A stretch of 45,744 nucleotides of DNA. Source: Thalassotalea sp. 42_200_T64 (GTDB lineage: Bacteria; Pseudomonadota; Gammaproteobacteria; Enterobacterales; Alteromonadaceae). Each line of letters starts with the position of its first letter. The stretch's first letter is position 1. This document shows positions 1 to 7,532 of the stretch, piece after piece. The stretch covers positions 1 to 45,744 of the forward strand of contig MABC01000062.1 of the NCBI GenBank assembly GCA_002162925.1, written 5' to 3'. The position numbers and the translations under genes were made by a program. The notes beneath the pieces were generated by a model. It was not told the origin of the DNA. It did no database searches and saw nothing but the letters and a program-made list of their open reading frames with translations.

Positions 1-2
1 GG

Positions 3-65
3 CAGAAGTTAACGGACTTAGTTGAAGCCTACGAAATCATGAAAGAGCTACAAATGGAAGATTGA
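3..65 (+). CDS. 3' end of an unidentified protein gene (partial)
   Basis: An open frame enters from the left edge and stops at TGA 63-65, leaving only the last 20 residues, which end in YEIMKELQMED. The tail is charged and looks helical. It is too short to assign to a family. It runs towards hemE, which lies on the opposite strand, so the two are convergent. It is called coding because the frame stays open to the edge and has plausible composition, which is weak evidence. Confidence 0.4.
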   Translation, partial: QKLTDLVEAYEIMKELQMED

Positions 66-117
66 CCGCCCATTTGTAACTAACTGATTGTCAAGATAAA
101 CTTGTGATCAAGAGACA

Positions 118-294
118 GGGTACAGGCAGCTTGATTGATGCGAATAGTTGAGAGATATTTTACGGGTCTGTGTGAAAACCGAAGTCAAAACAGACTACCA
201 ACTTATCGATTACGCTTTCTGCTCGTGGTCCGATGCCAGCAGCTTATTCTATCAATTTAAACTATCTAATCGCCTACGGGGGCAGCCTGTACCC
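118..294. repeat. Intergenic segment bounded by an imperfect inverted repeat
   Basis: The stretch 66-400 has no gene I can defend. It contains an inverted pair: GGGTACAGGCAGC at 118-130 and GCAGCCTGTACCC at 282-294, with one mismatch. The arm resembles the AGGTACAAGCAG direct repeats that bound the element after rsd (3260 and 3466), so both may belong to one dispersed family. A 75-codon frame from a TTG at 148 to 375 crosses it, but it has no ribosome binding site and no recognisable family. Confidence 0.35.
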
Positions 295-400
295 TGTACC
301 GATCATTTACACTATCTGCTAGAAGCCTTTTGCTCGGAGCTAGGTGCTAAATCCGAATTTATCACTTCCATGTGAATTCGGTATAAGTTCTTCGCTGGGC

Positions 401-425
401 AAACAAAAAAGGAGCCGAAGCTCCT
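401..425 (-). terminator. Intrinsic terminator of hemE
   Basis: Read on the minus strand this is AGGAGC, the tetraloop TTCG, GCTCCT and then a run of T with one interruption. It lies about 10 bases past the hemE stop codon. A six-pair GC-rich stem with a stable UUCG loop and a U tract is a classic rho-independent terminator. Confidence 0.85.
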
Positions 426-435
426 CTTGTTTATT

Positions 436-1503
436 CTATTTATGAAACGGTTTACTATATTTATGTACCGCATCGATAAAGTAGCCCGCGTGTTCAGGGT
501 TAACATCTGGGTGGATACCATGACCTAGGTTAAAGACATGACCGGTACCAGTATCACCAAAACCATTTAAAATGGTTTGTACTTCCTGTTCAATTCGCTC
601 TTTTGGCGCGTAAAGCATTGAAGGGTCCATGTTACCTTGCAATGCAACTTTGTCGCCTACTCGCGCTTTGGCGTCTTCAATATTAATGGTCCAGTCAAGG
701 CCAACCGCGTCACAACCTGTGGCCGCAATGGATTCTAACCACATGCCACCATTTTTGGTAAACAAGGTTACCGGTACTTTACGACCTTCGTTTTCACGGG
801 TTAAGCCGTCAACGATTTTCGCCATGTATTGTAGTGAGAATTCTTTGTACATTGCCGGAGATAAAACACCACCCCAAGTATCGAATACCATAACCGATTG
901 TGCACCCGCAGCGATTTGAGCATTCAGGTAGGAGATCACTGAATCGGCCAATTTATCCAATAATAAATGTAGTGTTTGCGGTTCCGAAAACATCATTTTT
1001 TTAATTTTAGTGAACGCTTTCGAACTGCCACCTTCCACCATATACGTGGCTAATGTCCAAGGACTACCCGAAAAACCGATAAGTGGCACTTCGCCTTTAA
1101 GTTCTTTACGAATAGAGCGTACCGCATTCATTACATATTGTAATTCACCTTCAGGATCCGGATGACCAATTTTTTGCACATCAGCAGCACAAGTGATTGG
1201 ACGCTCAAATTTAGGGCCTTCACCGGTTTCAAAATACAAGCCCAAACCCATAGCATCAGGTATGGTTAAAATATCACTAAATAAAATTGCCGCATCCAAA
1301 GGAAAACGACGAAGCGGTTGAAGGGTAACTTCAGTCGCTAGCTCAGTATTACGACAAAGCGCCATAAAATCGCCAGCATCTTTACGGATTTCTTTATATT
1401 CAGGTAAGTATCTGCCCGCCTGACGCATCATCCAAACCGGTGTGTAATCTACTGGTTGGCGTAATAATGCGCGAAGATAAGTATCATTCTTTAATGTAGT
1501 CAT
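436..1503 (-). CDS. hemE: Uroporphyrinogen decarboxylase
   Basis: HemE decarboxylates the four acetate side chains of uroporphyrinogen III to give coproporphyrinogen III in cytoplasmic haem synthesis. The 355-residue protein has the usual length. It shows the family signature [11 protein letters not shown] at residues 26-36 (with substrate-contacting Arg), the FSDIL motif with the catalytic Asp at residue 77, and [17 protein letters not shown] in the middle. The gene is monocistronic here, ending at a strong terminator (401-425), and is divergent from the nuclease gene. In E. coli it sits near rsd and nudC. Here rsd is close by, but nudC is not between them. Identification is firm. Confidence 0.97.
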   Translation of the reverse strand: MTTLKNDTYLRALLRQPVDYTPVWMMRQAGRYLPEYKEIRKDAGDFMALCRNTELATEVTLQPLRRFPLDAAILFSDILTIPDAMGLGLYFETGEGPKFERPITCAADVQKIGHPDPEGELQYVMNAVRSIRKELKGEVPLIGFSGSPWTLATYMVEGGSSKAFTKIKKMMFSEPQTLHLLLDKLADSVISYLNAQIAAGAQSVMVFDTWGGVLSPAMYKEFSLQYMAKIVDGLTRENEGRKVPVTLFTKNGGMWLESIAATGCDAVGLDWTINIEDAKARVGDKVALQGNMDPSMLYAPKERIEQEVQTILNGFGDTGTGHVFNLGHGIHPDVNPEHAGYFIDAVHKYSKPFHK

Positions 1504-1621
1504 TTTATTGCTTATATGATCAGTGAATAAATATTGGCGTCATTCTACCCAAAGTTATTCGCAGATTCTATGAGAGAGATCAAACTTATTGTAATTCGGT
1601 TGTTTTTTTGGAAAAAAAATG

Positions 1622-1650
1622 TTGCACAATTGCATATGCTTTGTTATAAA
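1622..1650 (+). promoter_or_regulatory. Sigma-70-like promoter for a candidate small RNA
   Basis: TTGCAC at 1622-1627 and TATAAA at 1645-1650 are separated by exactly 17 bases. No coding frame follows before the strong terminator at 1716-1745, so the predicted transcript, starting near 1657, would be short and non-coding. The boxes are near consensus, but the sequence alone does not prove that the promoter is used. Confidence 0.5.
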
Positions 1651-1656
1651 TTTAAT

Positions 1657-1745
1657 AAGCTTTACAGAATACTAACAAGAAGCTAGTTATTACTAGACCT
1701 TACAGCGAGCATTTCAGGCCTTAACTTTGTTAAGGCCTTTTTATT
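1657..1745 (+). ncRNA. Candidate small RNA, about 85-90 nt
   Basis: The gap between hemE and the nuclease gene contains a promoter-like pair (1622-1650) and a perfect intrinsic terminator, which fits an independent transcript of roughly 85-90 nt. The predicted RNA has a 5' hairpin CTAGT-tatt-ACTAG (1683-1696), a short single-stranded region, and then the terminator hairpin. No start codon with a ribosome binding site lies within it. It matches no small RNA family I can recall. The alternative is that the terminator only insulates the nuclease gene from upstream transcription. Confidence 0.45.
1716..1745 (+). terminator. Intrinsic terminator upstream of the nuclease gene
   Basis: AGGCCTTAAC, loop TTT, GTTAAGGCCT and then TTTTATTTG. 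The ten-pair perfect stem and U-rich tail face right only, because the opposite strand has no U tract. Nothing coding on the plus strand lies upstream of it in this gap, which is the main argument for the small RNA call. Confidence 0.85.
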
Positions 1746-1796
1746 TGCCGAAAGAAATTTTTGCTTGAGCACTATATCCATAGGGATCAATAGGAT

Positions 1797-2654
1797 ATGA
1801 AATTGACTATTTTAATTATTGGCTTAATCTTCAGTACTAAGGTCATGGCGCTGGGTAGTAAGGGGCACTGGTTAGTATGTCAACTTGCGTTCGAGCAATT
1901 AACCACACAACAACAAATTTCGATCAATGGATTACTCGCACACTTGCCTTCTACCGAGGTGCGATTATTAAATTCTTATTTGCATAAAAAATCGACTGCC
2001 GCCATTTCTTTTGCCGATGCTTGTAGCTGGGCAGATGCGATAAAGAATCAAACACCGTACACCCACTTCAAAGCTTGGCATTTTGTAAACCTTAGCCGCG
2101 AGGAAAAACATGTAAATGCCTTTGCTTGTCAAAATAATTGTCTGCTTGATGCCATAAGTTTTCACCAGCAACAGTTCTTGTTACTTCAGACACCGCGGAT
2201 AAAAATTCAGGCATTGTTATTTCTGGCCCATTGGTTAGGCGATATTCATCAACCATTGCATGTGAGTTATCGCTCTGATTTGGGCGGAAATAAAACAAAG
2301 GTTATAGCAAAAAACCGGGCTTGTAGTAATTTACATCAAATTTGGGATTCATGTTTATTGGCTCAATTGACCAAACAACAATGGCTGTTACAATTAACAA
2401 CTCCGTTAAATTTTTCGGTAAGTGATGAATTAACAGCAATTAATATTCAGAGTTGGGCGAATGAATCTTTCGCCATATCAAGGCGACCCTCGGTTGGTTA
2501 TTGCCAAACTAGTAAAACAAACTCGAGTTGTTTGGCAAATTTGAACCCTATTAATTTCGATCAGACTTATAAAAAACAACACACACCTTTGTTAACGCTA
2601 CGCATTCAACAAGCTGCGCGACGATTATGGCTATTTTTAAGTACACATATTTAA
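1797..2654 (+). CDS. Secreted S1/P1-type zinc nuclease
   Basis: This is a 285-residue extracytoplasmic nuclease of the S1/P1 family (trinuclear zinc enzymes that cut single-stranded nucleic acids and release 3' phosphates from nucleotides). A signal peptide covers residues 1-18, ending VMA. The zinc ligands keep the family spacing: H24, D80 (in SWAD), H95, H145 and D149 with H155 (HWLGDIHQPLHV), then H180 and D184 (NLHQIWD). The usual mature N-terminal Trp, whose backbone binds zinc, is Leu19 if cleavage follows Ala18. The gene appears single, starting 52 bases after a terminator. A role in scavenging phosphate or nucleotides from external nucleic acids is inferred. Confidence 0.9.
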   Translation: MKLTILIIGLIFSTKVMALGSKGHWLVCQLAFEQLTTQQQISINGLLAHLPSTEVRLLNSYLHKKSTAAISFADACSWADAIKNQTPYTHFKAWHFVNLSREEKHVNAFACQNNCLLDAISFHQQQFLLLQTPRIKIQALLFLAHWLGDIHQPLHVSYRSDLGGNKTKVIAKNRACSNLHQIWDSCLLAQLTKQQWLLQLTTPLNFSVSDELTAINIQSWANESFAISRRPSVGYCQTSKTNSSCLANLNPINFDQTYKKQHTPLLTLRIQQAARRLWLFLSTHI

Positions 2655-2721
2655 TTTAGTTGCAGCAAAAAAATTAAATATGGCAAACTAAAATCATTAA
2701 CATTTGAAAAAACTTGTTGCA

Positions 2722-2750
2722 TTTACTCGTAAAATTCAGTGTTATATAAC
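2722..2750 (+). promoter_or_regulatory. Predicted rsd promoter
   Basis: TTTACT at 2722-2727 and TATAAC at 2745-2750 are separated by 17 bases. Transcription would start near 2757, just downstream of the outermost possible ATG at 2753, and so favours the inner rsd start at 2786. Confidence 0.5.
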
Positions 2751-2785
2751 TAATGTCAAACACTCCCGTGAATGTCGGAGGGAAA

Positions 2786-3253
2786 ATGTTAAATCGTTTA
2801 GAACAAGCACAACAACAATGGGGCGGTTCTCTTAATGCCATTGACAATTGGTTAACTGAGCGACAAGATGTTCTTGTTGGTTATTGCCAATTGGCCGGCT
2901 TACCTCCATTTGAGCAAACAGACATGGCACTGCCTAAAAGTGCCGATATTCAATCTTTTTGTCAGTTATTGATGGACTACATGTCGGCAGGTCATTTTGA
3001 AGTATTTGATCAAGTAGTCGCTCAGTGTAAAAAAAATGGCCCGCTATCTTTGGCTCTTGCTCAAAAACTTTACCCGCAAATAGCAAAAACCACCGATATT
3101 GCTCTGACGTTTAATGATAAATATGCTGAAATGTCTAGTGATGCCATGCTTGATGATTTCGATCAAAGCTTATCGGCCCTGGGACAGTTTTTAGAAGAAC
3201 GTTTTGAATTAGAAGACCAGTTAATAGAAGCGCTTTATACGAAACATAGTTAA
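2786..3253 (+). CDS. rsd: Regulator of sigma D (anti-sigma-70 factor)
   Basis: Rsd binds the housekeeping sigma factor RpoD in stationary phase and frees core RNA polymerase for alternative sigma factors. The 155-residue helical protein aligns along its length with E. coli Rsd: it starts MLNRLEQAQ, has LVGYCQLAG and the conserved DYMSAGHFEVF, and near the end LEERFELEDQLI. I chose the ATG at 2786 because CGGAGGG lies just upstream and because the predicted transcription start (about 2757) excludes the ATG at 2753, which lacks a binding site. It is convergent with fkpA and shares its terminator. hemE is close by, as in E. coli. Confidence 0.9.
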   Translation: MLNRLEQAQQQWGGSLNAIDNWLTERQDVLVGYCQLAGLPPFEQTDMALPKSADIQSFCQLLMDYMSAGHFEVFDQVVAQCKKNGPLSLALAQKLYPQIAKTTDIALTFNDKYAEMSSDAMLDDFDQSLSALGQFLEERFELEDQLIEALYTKHS

Positions 3254-3259
3254 GAAATA

Positions 3260-3477
3260 AGGTACAAGCAGACCGAGTAAACTTTAAGATTAAGGTAACG
3301 TTTGTTAGATGTGCTACTAGCTTCGGGCTTCGAGCTACGGGCAGCATATTTTATGTTATGAGAATGGCGACTCTTCAGTCTTAGCTATGTTAAAGACAGT
3401 CCCTATTTCTATCGCTAATGCGATCTGCCCGCAGCTCGTGGCCAATAGCCAGTAGCCTAAGAACTAGGTACAAGCAG
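3260..3477. repeat. MITE-like intergenic element after rsd
   Basis: The rsd-fkpA gap holds a composite repeat. Two copies of AGGTACAAGCAG lie at 3260-3271 and 3466-3477 in direct orientation. Inside them is a pair of 32-base inverted arms (3313-3344 and 3425-3456) matching at 25 of 32 positions, built on GCTACT and CGAGCTACGGGCAG. No protein is encoded. The layout (direct repeats flanking inverted arms with a non-coding core) resembles a small non-autonomous element, though no parent transposase is in the window. Confidence 0.5.
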
Positions 3478-3492
3478 GATATTTTATCCAAT

Positions 3493-3520
3493 AAAAAACC
3501 AGGCATTGCCTGGTTTTTTT
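3493..3520. terminator. Bidirectional terminator between rsd and fkpA
   Basis: AAAAAACCAGGC, loop ATT, GCCTGGTTTTTTT. The stem is flanked by A on the left and T on the right, so it can terminate transcription from both the rsd side and the convergent fkpA side. Confidence 0.9.
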
Positions 3521-3546
3521 GATTCAGTATTTATTTGTTACCGATA

Positions 3547-4305
3547 TTATTTTGCTGCTTCTGCTTCTGCTTCTGGAGCTGCGGCGGCAATAATTTCAAT
3601 TAACTCTACTTCAAAAACTAACGTCGCGTTACCTGGAATTGGGCCAGTACCAGTTGGACCGTAAGCAAGCTCGGAAGGGATCACAAACTTGAACTTTGAA
3701 CCAACGTTCATTAACTGTACGCCTTCAGTCCAACCTTTGATCACACGGTTTAACGCGAACTCAATTGGCTCGCCACGATCGTAAGAACTGTCAAATGTTG
3801 TGCCGTCAATTAACGTACCTTTATAGTGTACTTTAACCGTGTCGCTAGCCATTGGTTTAGCACCTTCAGCCGTGGTTAATACTTGGTATTGCAGGCCTGA
3901 CTCAGTAGTTTGCACACCTTCAACTTTCGCATTTTCCGCTAGGAAAGCGGCACCATCAGCAATATTTTTCTCAGTTGCTAAGGCGGCTTGCTCTTGTTTT
4001 TTCTCATTTACTTTTTGATCTAGCGCCATAAGAAGCTTTTGAATTTCTTCTTTTTCAATTTGGCCTTTGCCGTTTAAACTTTCAGTGAAACCCGCCATTA
4101 GCAGTTCTTTATCTAAAACAACACCAAACTTCTGTTGTTCGGTTAAATTGTTGTTCATGTATGAACCAATAGATGCACCTAAAGCGTAGGCTTGTTTTTG
4201 ATCTTCTGTTTCAAGAGTAACAGCTTTAGCTGCTATCTCTTCTTGACAACCCATCATTGCCATTACGGCAACAGCCACTAAAGTTGGCTTAACGAAAAAT
4301 TTCAT
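3547..4305 (-). CDS. fkpA: FKBP-type peptidyl-prolyl isomerase, lipoprotein (FkpA-like)
   Basis: This is a periplasmic proline isomerase and chaperone for envelope proteins. From the chosen ATG the protein has 252 residues. Residues 1-20 are a lipoprotein signal ending MMGC, so Cys20 should carry lipid, whereas E. coli FkpA is soluble. An N-terminal FKBP dimerisation region follows (about 30-125), then the FKBP catalytic domain (about 145-240) with VKVHYKGTLIDGTTFDSS and GSKFKFVIPSELAYG. It ends in an Ala/Glu-rich tail. The start at 4305 has GGAGA upstream and begins the signal peptide. The longer frame from 4350 would add 15 residues ahead of it. It is divergent from slyX, as in E. coli. Confidence 0.93.
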   Translation of the reverse strand: MKFFVKPTLVAVAVMAMMGCQEEIAAKAVTLETEDQKQAYALGASIGSYMNNNLTEQQKFGVVLDKELLMAGFTESLNGKGQIEKEEIQKLLMALDQKVNEKKQEQAALATEKNIADGAAFLAENAKVEGVQTTESGLQYQVLTTAEGAKPMASDTVKVHYKGTLIDGTTFDSSYDRGEPIEFALNRVIKGWTEGVQLMNVGSKFKFVIPSELAYGPTGTGPIPGNATLVFEVELIEIIAAAAPEAEAEAAK

Positions 4306-4562
4306 TATTTTCTCCAAAAAACACATATATGGAGAAATCCCCAAATACATAAAATATTATTATTAATAGTCATCATATACTAGCGACTATTTTTTCAAAA
4401 AAACAGACCCAAAATTAAACAATCGTGGTCTATTTACGTTATAAAACAAGATATGGAGACAAAATTACAATTTTAAAGAGATATTCAACAATGAAATGAA
4501 TAAAACTTTATTGCTAGGTCTTTATTAGCGATAATAGCCGCAAATATTTTTAAGGTACTAAC

Positions 4563-4793
4563 ATGGCTAACGAGCAACAATTGTCAAAGTTACAAGATCG
4601 CATCGATAATCTTGAAACAAAACTCGCTTTTCAAGACGACATCCTTGAACAACTAAACCAGGAAATTGCCGTGCATCATGAACAACTCAGTGATGTTAAC
4701 GAACAACTGCGGTTAATTGGCCAACGGGTCAAAGACATGAACACGACTGCGGTTGGCAGGTTGGAAGATGAAACCCCACCACCGCATTATTAA
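4563..4793 (+). CDS. slyX: SlyX family protein
   Basis: The protein has 76 residues, which is family length. Residues 4-60 are a heptad-like coiled coil (LQDRIDNLETKLAFQDDILEQ begins it), and the tail ends ETPPPHY, the hallmark C-terminus of SlyX. The biochemical function of SlyX is unknown. Its position divergent from fkpA and near yheV/yheS matches enterobacteria. It is convergent with yheV, only 16 bases away. No clear Shine-Dalgarno beyond AAGG at 4551-4554 was seen. Confidence 0.93.
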   Translation: MANEQQLSKLQDRIDNLETKLAFQDDILEQLNQEIAVHHEQLSDVNEQLRLIGQRVKDMNTTAVGRLEDETPPPHY

Positions 4794-4809
4794 ATGGTGG
4801 TGTAATAAA

Positions 4810-5001
4810 CTAAGGTTTAAAAACGCCAATAACTTGCTCAGTACTGCGCACTTGTGGTTCAACTTGTTCTTCCGGTTGAGTCATTTCCATGCCACAACTT
4901 ACGCAAGTTACTTTTTCAACGCCATGTTCTTTATAAAGCGCCATCGTATCCCGGGCTTTACATTTGGGACAAGTGGCACCAGCAATGAATCGTTTTTTCA
5001 T
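4810..5001 (-). CDS. yheV: YheV family small zinc-ribbon protein
   Basis: The protein has 63 residues from the ATG at 5001. It begins MKKRFIAGATCPKC, has a second pair in CVSCG, and ends EQVIGVFKP, all matching E. coli YheV. The two CxxC pairs should bind one zinc. Function is unknown. I prefer 5001 over the TTG at 5013 because family members start with KKRFIAGA-like sequence. It sits between slyX and yheS, convergent with slyX and divergent from yheS. Intermediate genes found in E. coli (slyD, kefG/B) are absent. Confidence 0.9.
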   Translation of the reverse strand: MKKRFIAGATCPKCKARDTMALYKEHGVEKVTCVSCGMEMTQPEEQVEPQVRSTEQVIGVFKP

Positions 5002-5081
5002 CTGATTAAACAACTAAATAAATTAAACTAGAGAGTTATTTTACCTGTAAAATTGCTCTGACAAAAGCAAAGGATTTCAAC

Positions 5082-6998
5082 TTGATACTGGCATCTGAAC
5101 TGGGTTTTGACCGAGGCGTAAAAACTTTAATAAAATCATCAAGCTTTACCATTCATCCGGGTCACAAAGTTGGATTGGTGGGCGCTAACGGCTGTGGTAA
5201 ATCATCACTTTTTGCGGCATTTTTAGGGCAATTACAAATTGATAGCGGCAATTTAGACATCCCTAAAGGTTGGAAAATAGCCACGGTAAAACAAGAGACC
5301 CCTGCCCTAAGCCAAAGCGCGCTTGATTATGTAATGGATGGCGATACTGAATTTCGCCAGTTAGAAAATCAATTAGAGCAAGCCCGAGTTGACGATAATG
5401 GCAGTCAAGAAGCACATCTGTTAAATCAAATAGATGTTATCAATGGTTACAGTTTACCAGCACGATCAGGCGAATTGTTGCACGGCCTGGGCTTTAGCCA
5501 AGACCAATTAAGCAACAGCGTCAGCAGTTTCTCCGGTGGTTGGCGCATGCGCTTAAACTTAGCACAAGCGTTGATCAGTCGTGCTGACTTACTGCTACTC
5601 GATGAGCCAACCAACCATTTAGATTTAGATGCCGTGCTATGGTTGCAACGCTGGTTGAAACGCTTTGATGGCACCTTAGTCTTGATTTCTCATGACCGTG
5701 ACTTTCTGGATGATGTCATTGGTCAAATTCTCCATATTGAGCAACAACAAGCGAAACTTTATTCTGGCAACTATTCAAGTTTTGAACGCCAACGCGCTGA
5801 ACAACTTGCCCAGCAAGATGCGATGTTTCAAAAACAACAACGCGAAGTAAAACACCTTACCTCATTCGTTGATAGGTTTAGAGCAAAAGCAAGTAAAGCC
5901 AAACAGGCACAATCAAGATTGAAGCGCTTAGAGAAACTGCCCGATTTAGCTCCGGCGCACTCAGACAGCCAATTTAGCTTCGATTTTGAAAACCCAGGCT
6001 ACATGCCCTATCCACTGTTATCCCTTGAACAAAGTGACTGTGGCTACTCTGAAACTACCATTATCCTGGATACGGTGAATATAAATTTGGTGCCTGGCAG
6101 TCGCATTGGCCTGCTCGGCAGAAATGGTGCCGGTAAATCGACCTTAATCAAGTCGTTAGCGGGTGAACTGGCTTTGCTGGGCGGCAGCCGCTACTGTGCG
6201 CAAGAATTAAGTATTGGTTATTTCTCACAACACCAGCTTGAACAATTACGCGTGGACGAAACTGCGGTTAAGCAAATTATGTTAGCCAAGTCAGAATTTA
6301 CCGAACAGCAAGCCCGTAATCATCTGGGCAAATTTGGCTTTAGTGGCGATCAAGCGTTGAATGTGATTAACACCATGTCGGGTGGAGAAAAAGCGCGGTT
6401 GGTGTTATCGCTTATCGTGTTAGAAAAACCGCAATTATTATTACTCGACGAACCCACCAACCACCTGGATTTAGAAATGCGCCAAGCCTTAGTCATGGCC
6501 TTGCAAGAATTTGCCGGGGCGATCATCTTAATTGCGCATGACAGATACCTATTGGAATCTTGTGTCGATGAGTTTTACATCGTCGGTAATGGCAAGGTGA
6601 AAAGCTTTGATGGCGATATTGACGATTATCAAAAGTGGCTTGATGATGACAAAAAATCGGCATTCGCCGAATCGAAATCACAACACCAGGCTAACGCCAA
6701 TAATGAACCGAAAGTGGATAAAAAAGAACAGCGTCGCCAACAAGCTGAACTTCGTAAAAAATCTGCACCATTGCGTAAGCAGGTTGAGAAATTAGAGAAA
6801 CAAGTGGATAAATGGCAAGCCGAGCTAGAAGTTATTGAAAATGAACTTGCCCAACCTGAAACCTATGAGCAGGAAAACAAAGCTAAACTTAGCGAATTAT
6901 TGCTTAAACAGGGCAAATTAAAACCGCAAGTTGAAGCTGCTGAAGAGCAGTGGATGGAACTGGAAGAACAGATTGAAGAGATCATGAACGAAGATTAA
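5082..6998 (+). CDS. yheS: ABC-F family ATPase YheS
   Basis: This 638-residue cytoplasmic protein has two ATPase domains and no membrane segment. ABC-F proteins act on the ribosome, and YheS is a poorly understood member. Domain 1 has Walker A GANGCGKSS (residues 34-42), signature SGGWRMRLNLAQAL and LLLLDEPTNHLDLDAV. Domain 2 has GLLGRNGAGKST, SGGEKARLVLSL and a second LLLDEPTNHLDLE. Between them is the charged linker with FRAKASKAKQAQSRLKRLEK, and the C-terminus (about 550-638) is a Lys/Glu/Gln-rich coiled coil. The start is TTG, chosen because it aligns with the E. coli N-terminus. In E. coli yheT and yheU follow directly. Here they are 14 kb away. Confidence 0.95.
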   Translation: MILASELGFDRGVKTLIKSSSFTIHPGHKVGLVGANGCGKSSLFAAFLGQLQIDSGNLDIPKGWKIATVKQETPALSQSALDYVMDGDTEFRQLENQLEQARVDDNGSQEAHLLNQIDVINGYSLPARSGELLHGLGFSQDQLSNSVSSFSGGWRMRLNLAQALISRADLLLLDEPTNHLDLDAVLWLQRWLKRFDGTLVLISHDRDFLDDVIGQILHIEQQQAKLYSGNYSSFERQRAEQLAQQDAMFQKQQREVKHLTSFVDRFRAKASKAKQAQSRLKRLEKLPDLAPAHSDSQFSFDFENPGYMPYPLLSLEQSDCGYSETTIILDTVNINLVPGSRIGLLGRNGAGKSTLIKSLAGELALLGGSRYCAQELSIGYFSQHQLEQLRVDETAVKQIMLAKSEFTEQQARNHLGKFGFSGDQALNVINTMSGGEKARLVLSLIVLEKPQLLLLDEPTNHLDLEMRQALVMALQEFAGAIILIAHDRYLLESCVDEFYIVGNGKVKSFDGDIDDYQKWLDDDKKSAFAESKSQHQANANNEPKVDKKEQRRQQAELRKKSAPLRKQVEKLEKQVDKWQAELEVIENELAQPETYEQENKAKLSELLLKQGKLKPQVEAAEEQWMELEEQIEEIMNED

Positions 6999-7020
6999 AA
7001 TTTTATTTTCAACTAAAGTA

Positions 7021-7046
7021 AAGGCAGAGTATTTATACTCTGCCTT
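7021..7046. terminator. Hairpin terminator between convergent yheS and the 128-residue protein gene
   Basis: AAGGCAGAGTA, loop TTTA, TACTCTGCCTT forms an 11-pair perfect stem 22 bases past the yheS stop. The U tract is poor on the plus strand, so termination may be partial or factor-aided. It could serve both strands. Confidence 0.65.
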
Positions 7047-7080
7047 GTTATAAGTTTACTTAAAAATGGAATCTACGAAA

Positions 7081-7467
7081 TTATAGAACAACACCACCTT
7101 TTGTTGTTTTCACTTTATCTTTATCCTGCTCAGTAGCGTGCATTTGCGCATTTGCTTTTTGTTGTGCTCGCATCCGCTCCATCGCTTGTTTACGTTGGGC
7201 AAGCATTTGCTCTTTGCTAAGTGTTTGCCGGTTAAAACCGCCACTAGTTATTGTTTTAGACTGATTACGTTGTGCTGAACGTGGTGCTTGTTGCGTTGGT
7301 TTCGTTTGTTTTTTTGACGCCAACAATTGCTCTGATAATTTAACAATTTGCTGCTTAGCCTTAGTATTATCAGCTTCTAACTGAGCGATTTCAGTATTTT
7401 CTAAAGCACTAGTCACGCCATAACCGACAACTAAACCAATAGTTAAAGATAAGATTATTTTTTTCAT
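7081..7467 (-). CDS. Small envelope protein of unknown function, coiled coil and Gln/Lys-rich
   Basis: I do not recognise a family. The 128-residue protein begins with a hydrophobic segment (residues 4-21), either a signal peptide without a clear cleavage site or a membrane anchor. A short coiled coil follows (about 26-52), and the rest is low-complexity rich in Gln, Lys, Arg and Ala (for example RKQAMERMRAQQKANAQ). It ends TTKGGVVL. It lies 65 bases downstream of the giant lipoprotein gene on the same strand, with a terminator hairpin between them, so it is either separately transcribed or reached by read-through. A role beside the giant protein is possible only by position. Confidence 0.7.
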   Translation of the reverse strand: MKKIILSLTIGLVVGYGVTSALENTEIAQLEADNTKAKQQIVKLSEQLLASKKQTKPTQQAPRSAQRNQSKTITSGGFNRQTLSKEQMLAQRKQAMERMRAQQKANAQMHATEQDKDKVKTTKGGVVL

Positions 7468-7480
7468 AGTTTTTGTTCCT

Positions 7481-7507
7481 ATAAAAAAGGGATATTACTA
7501 TCCCTTT
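7481..7507 (-). terminator. Terminator of the giant lipoprotein gene
   Basis: On the minus strand: AAAGGGATA, loop GTAA, TATCCCTTT followed by further T residues. It lies 26 bases past the giant gene stop and just before the start of the 128-residue protein gene, so it would separate or attenuate the two. Confidence 0.75.
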
Positions 7508-7532
7508 CGATTTTAATTACCTCAACAATAAC

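Noticed and set aside
148..375. 75-codon frame beside hemE
   Set aside because: It has a TTG start, no ribosome binding site and no recognisable family, and it crosses an inverted repeat. It is mentioned only as a possible relic.
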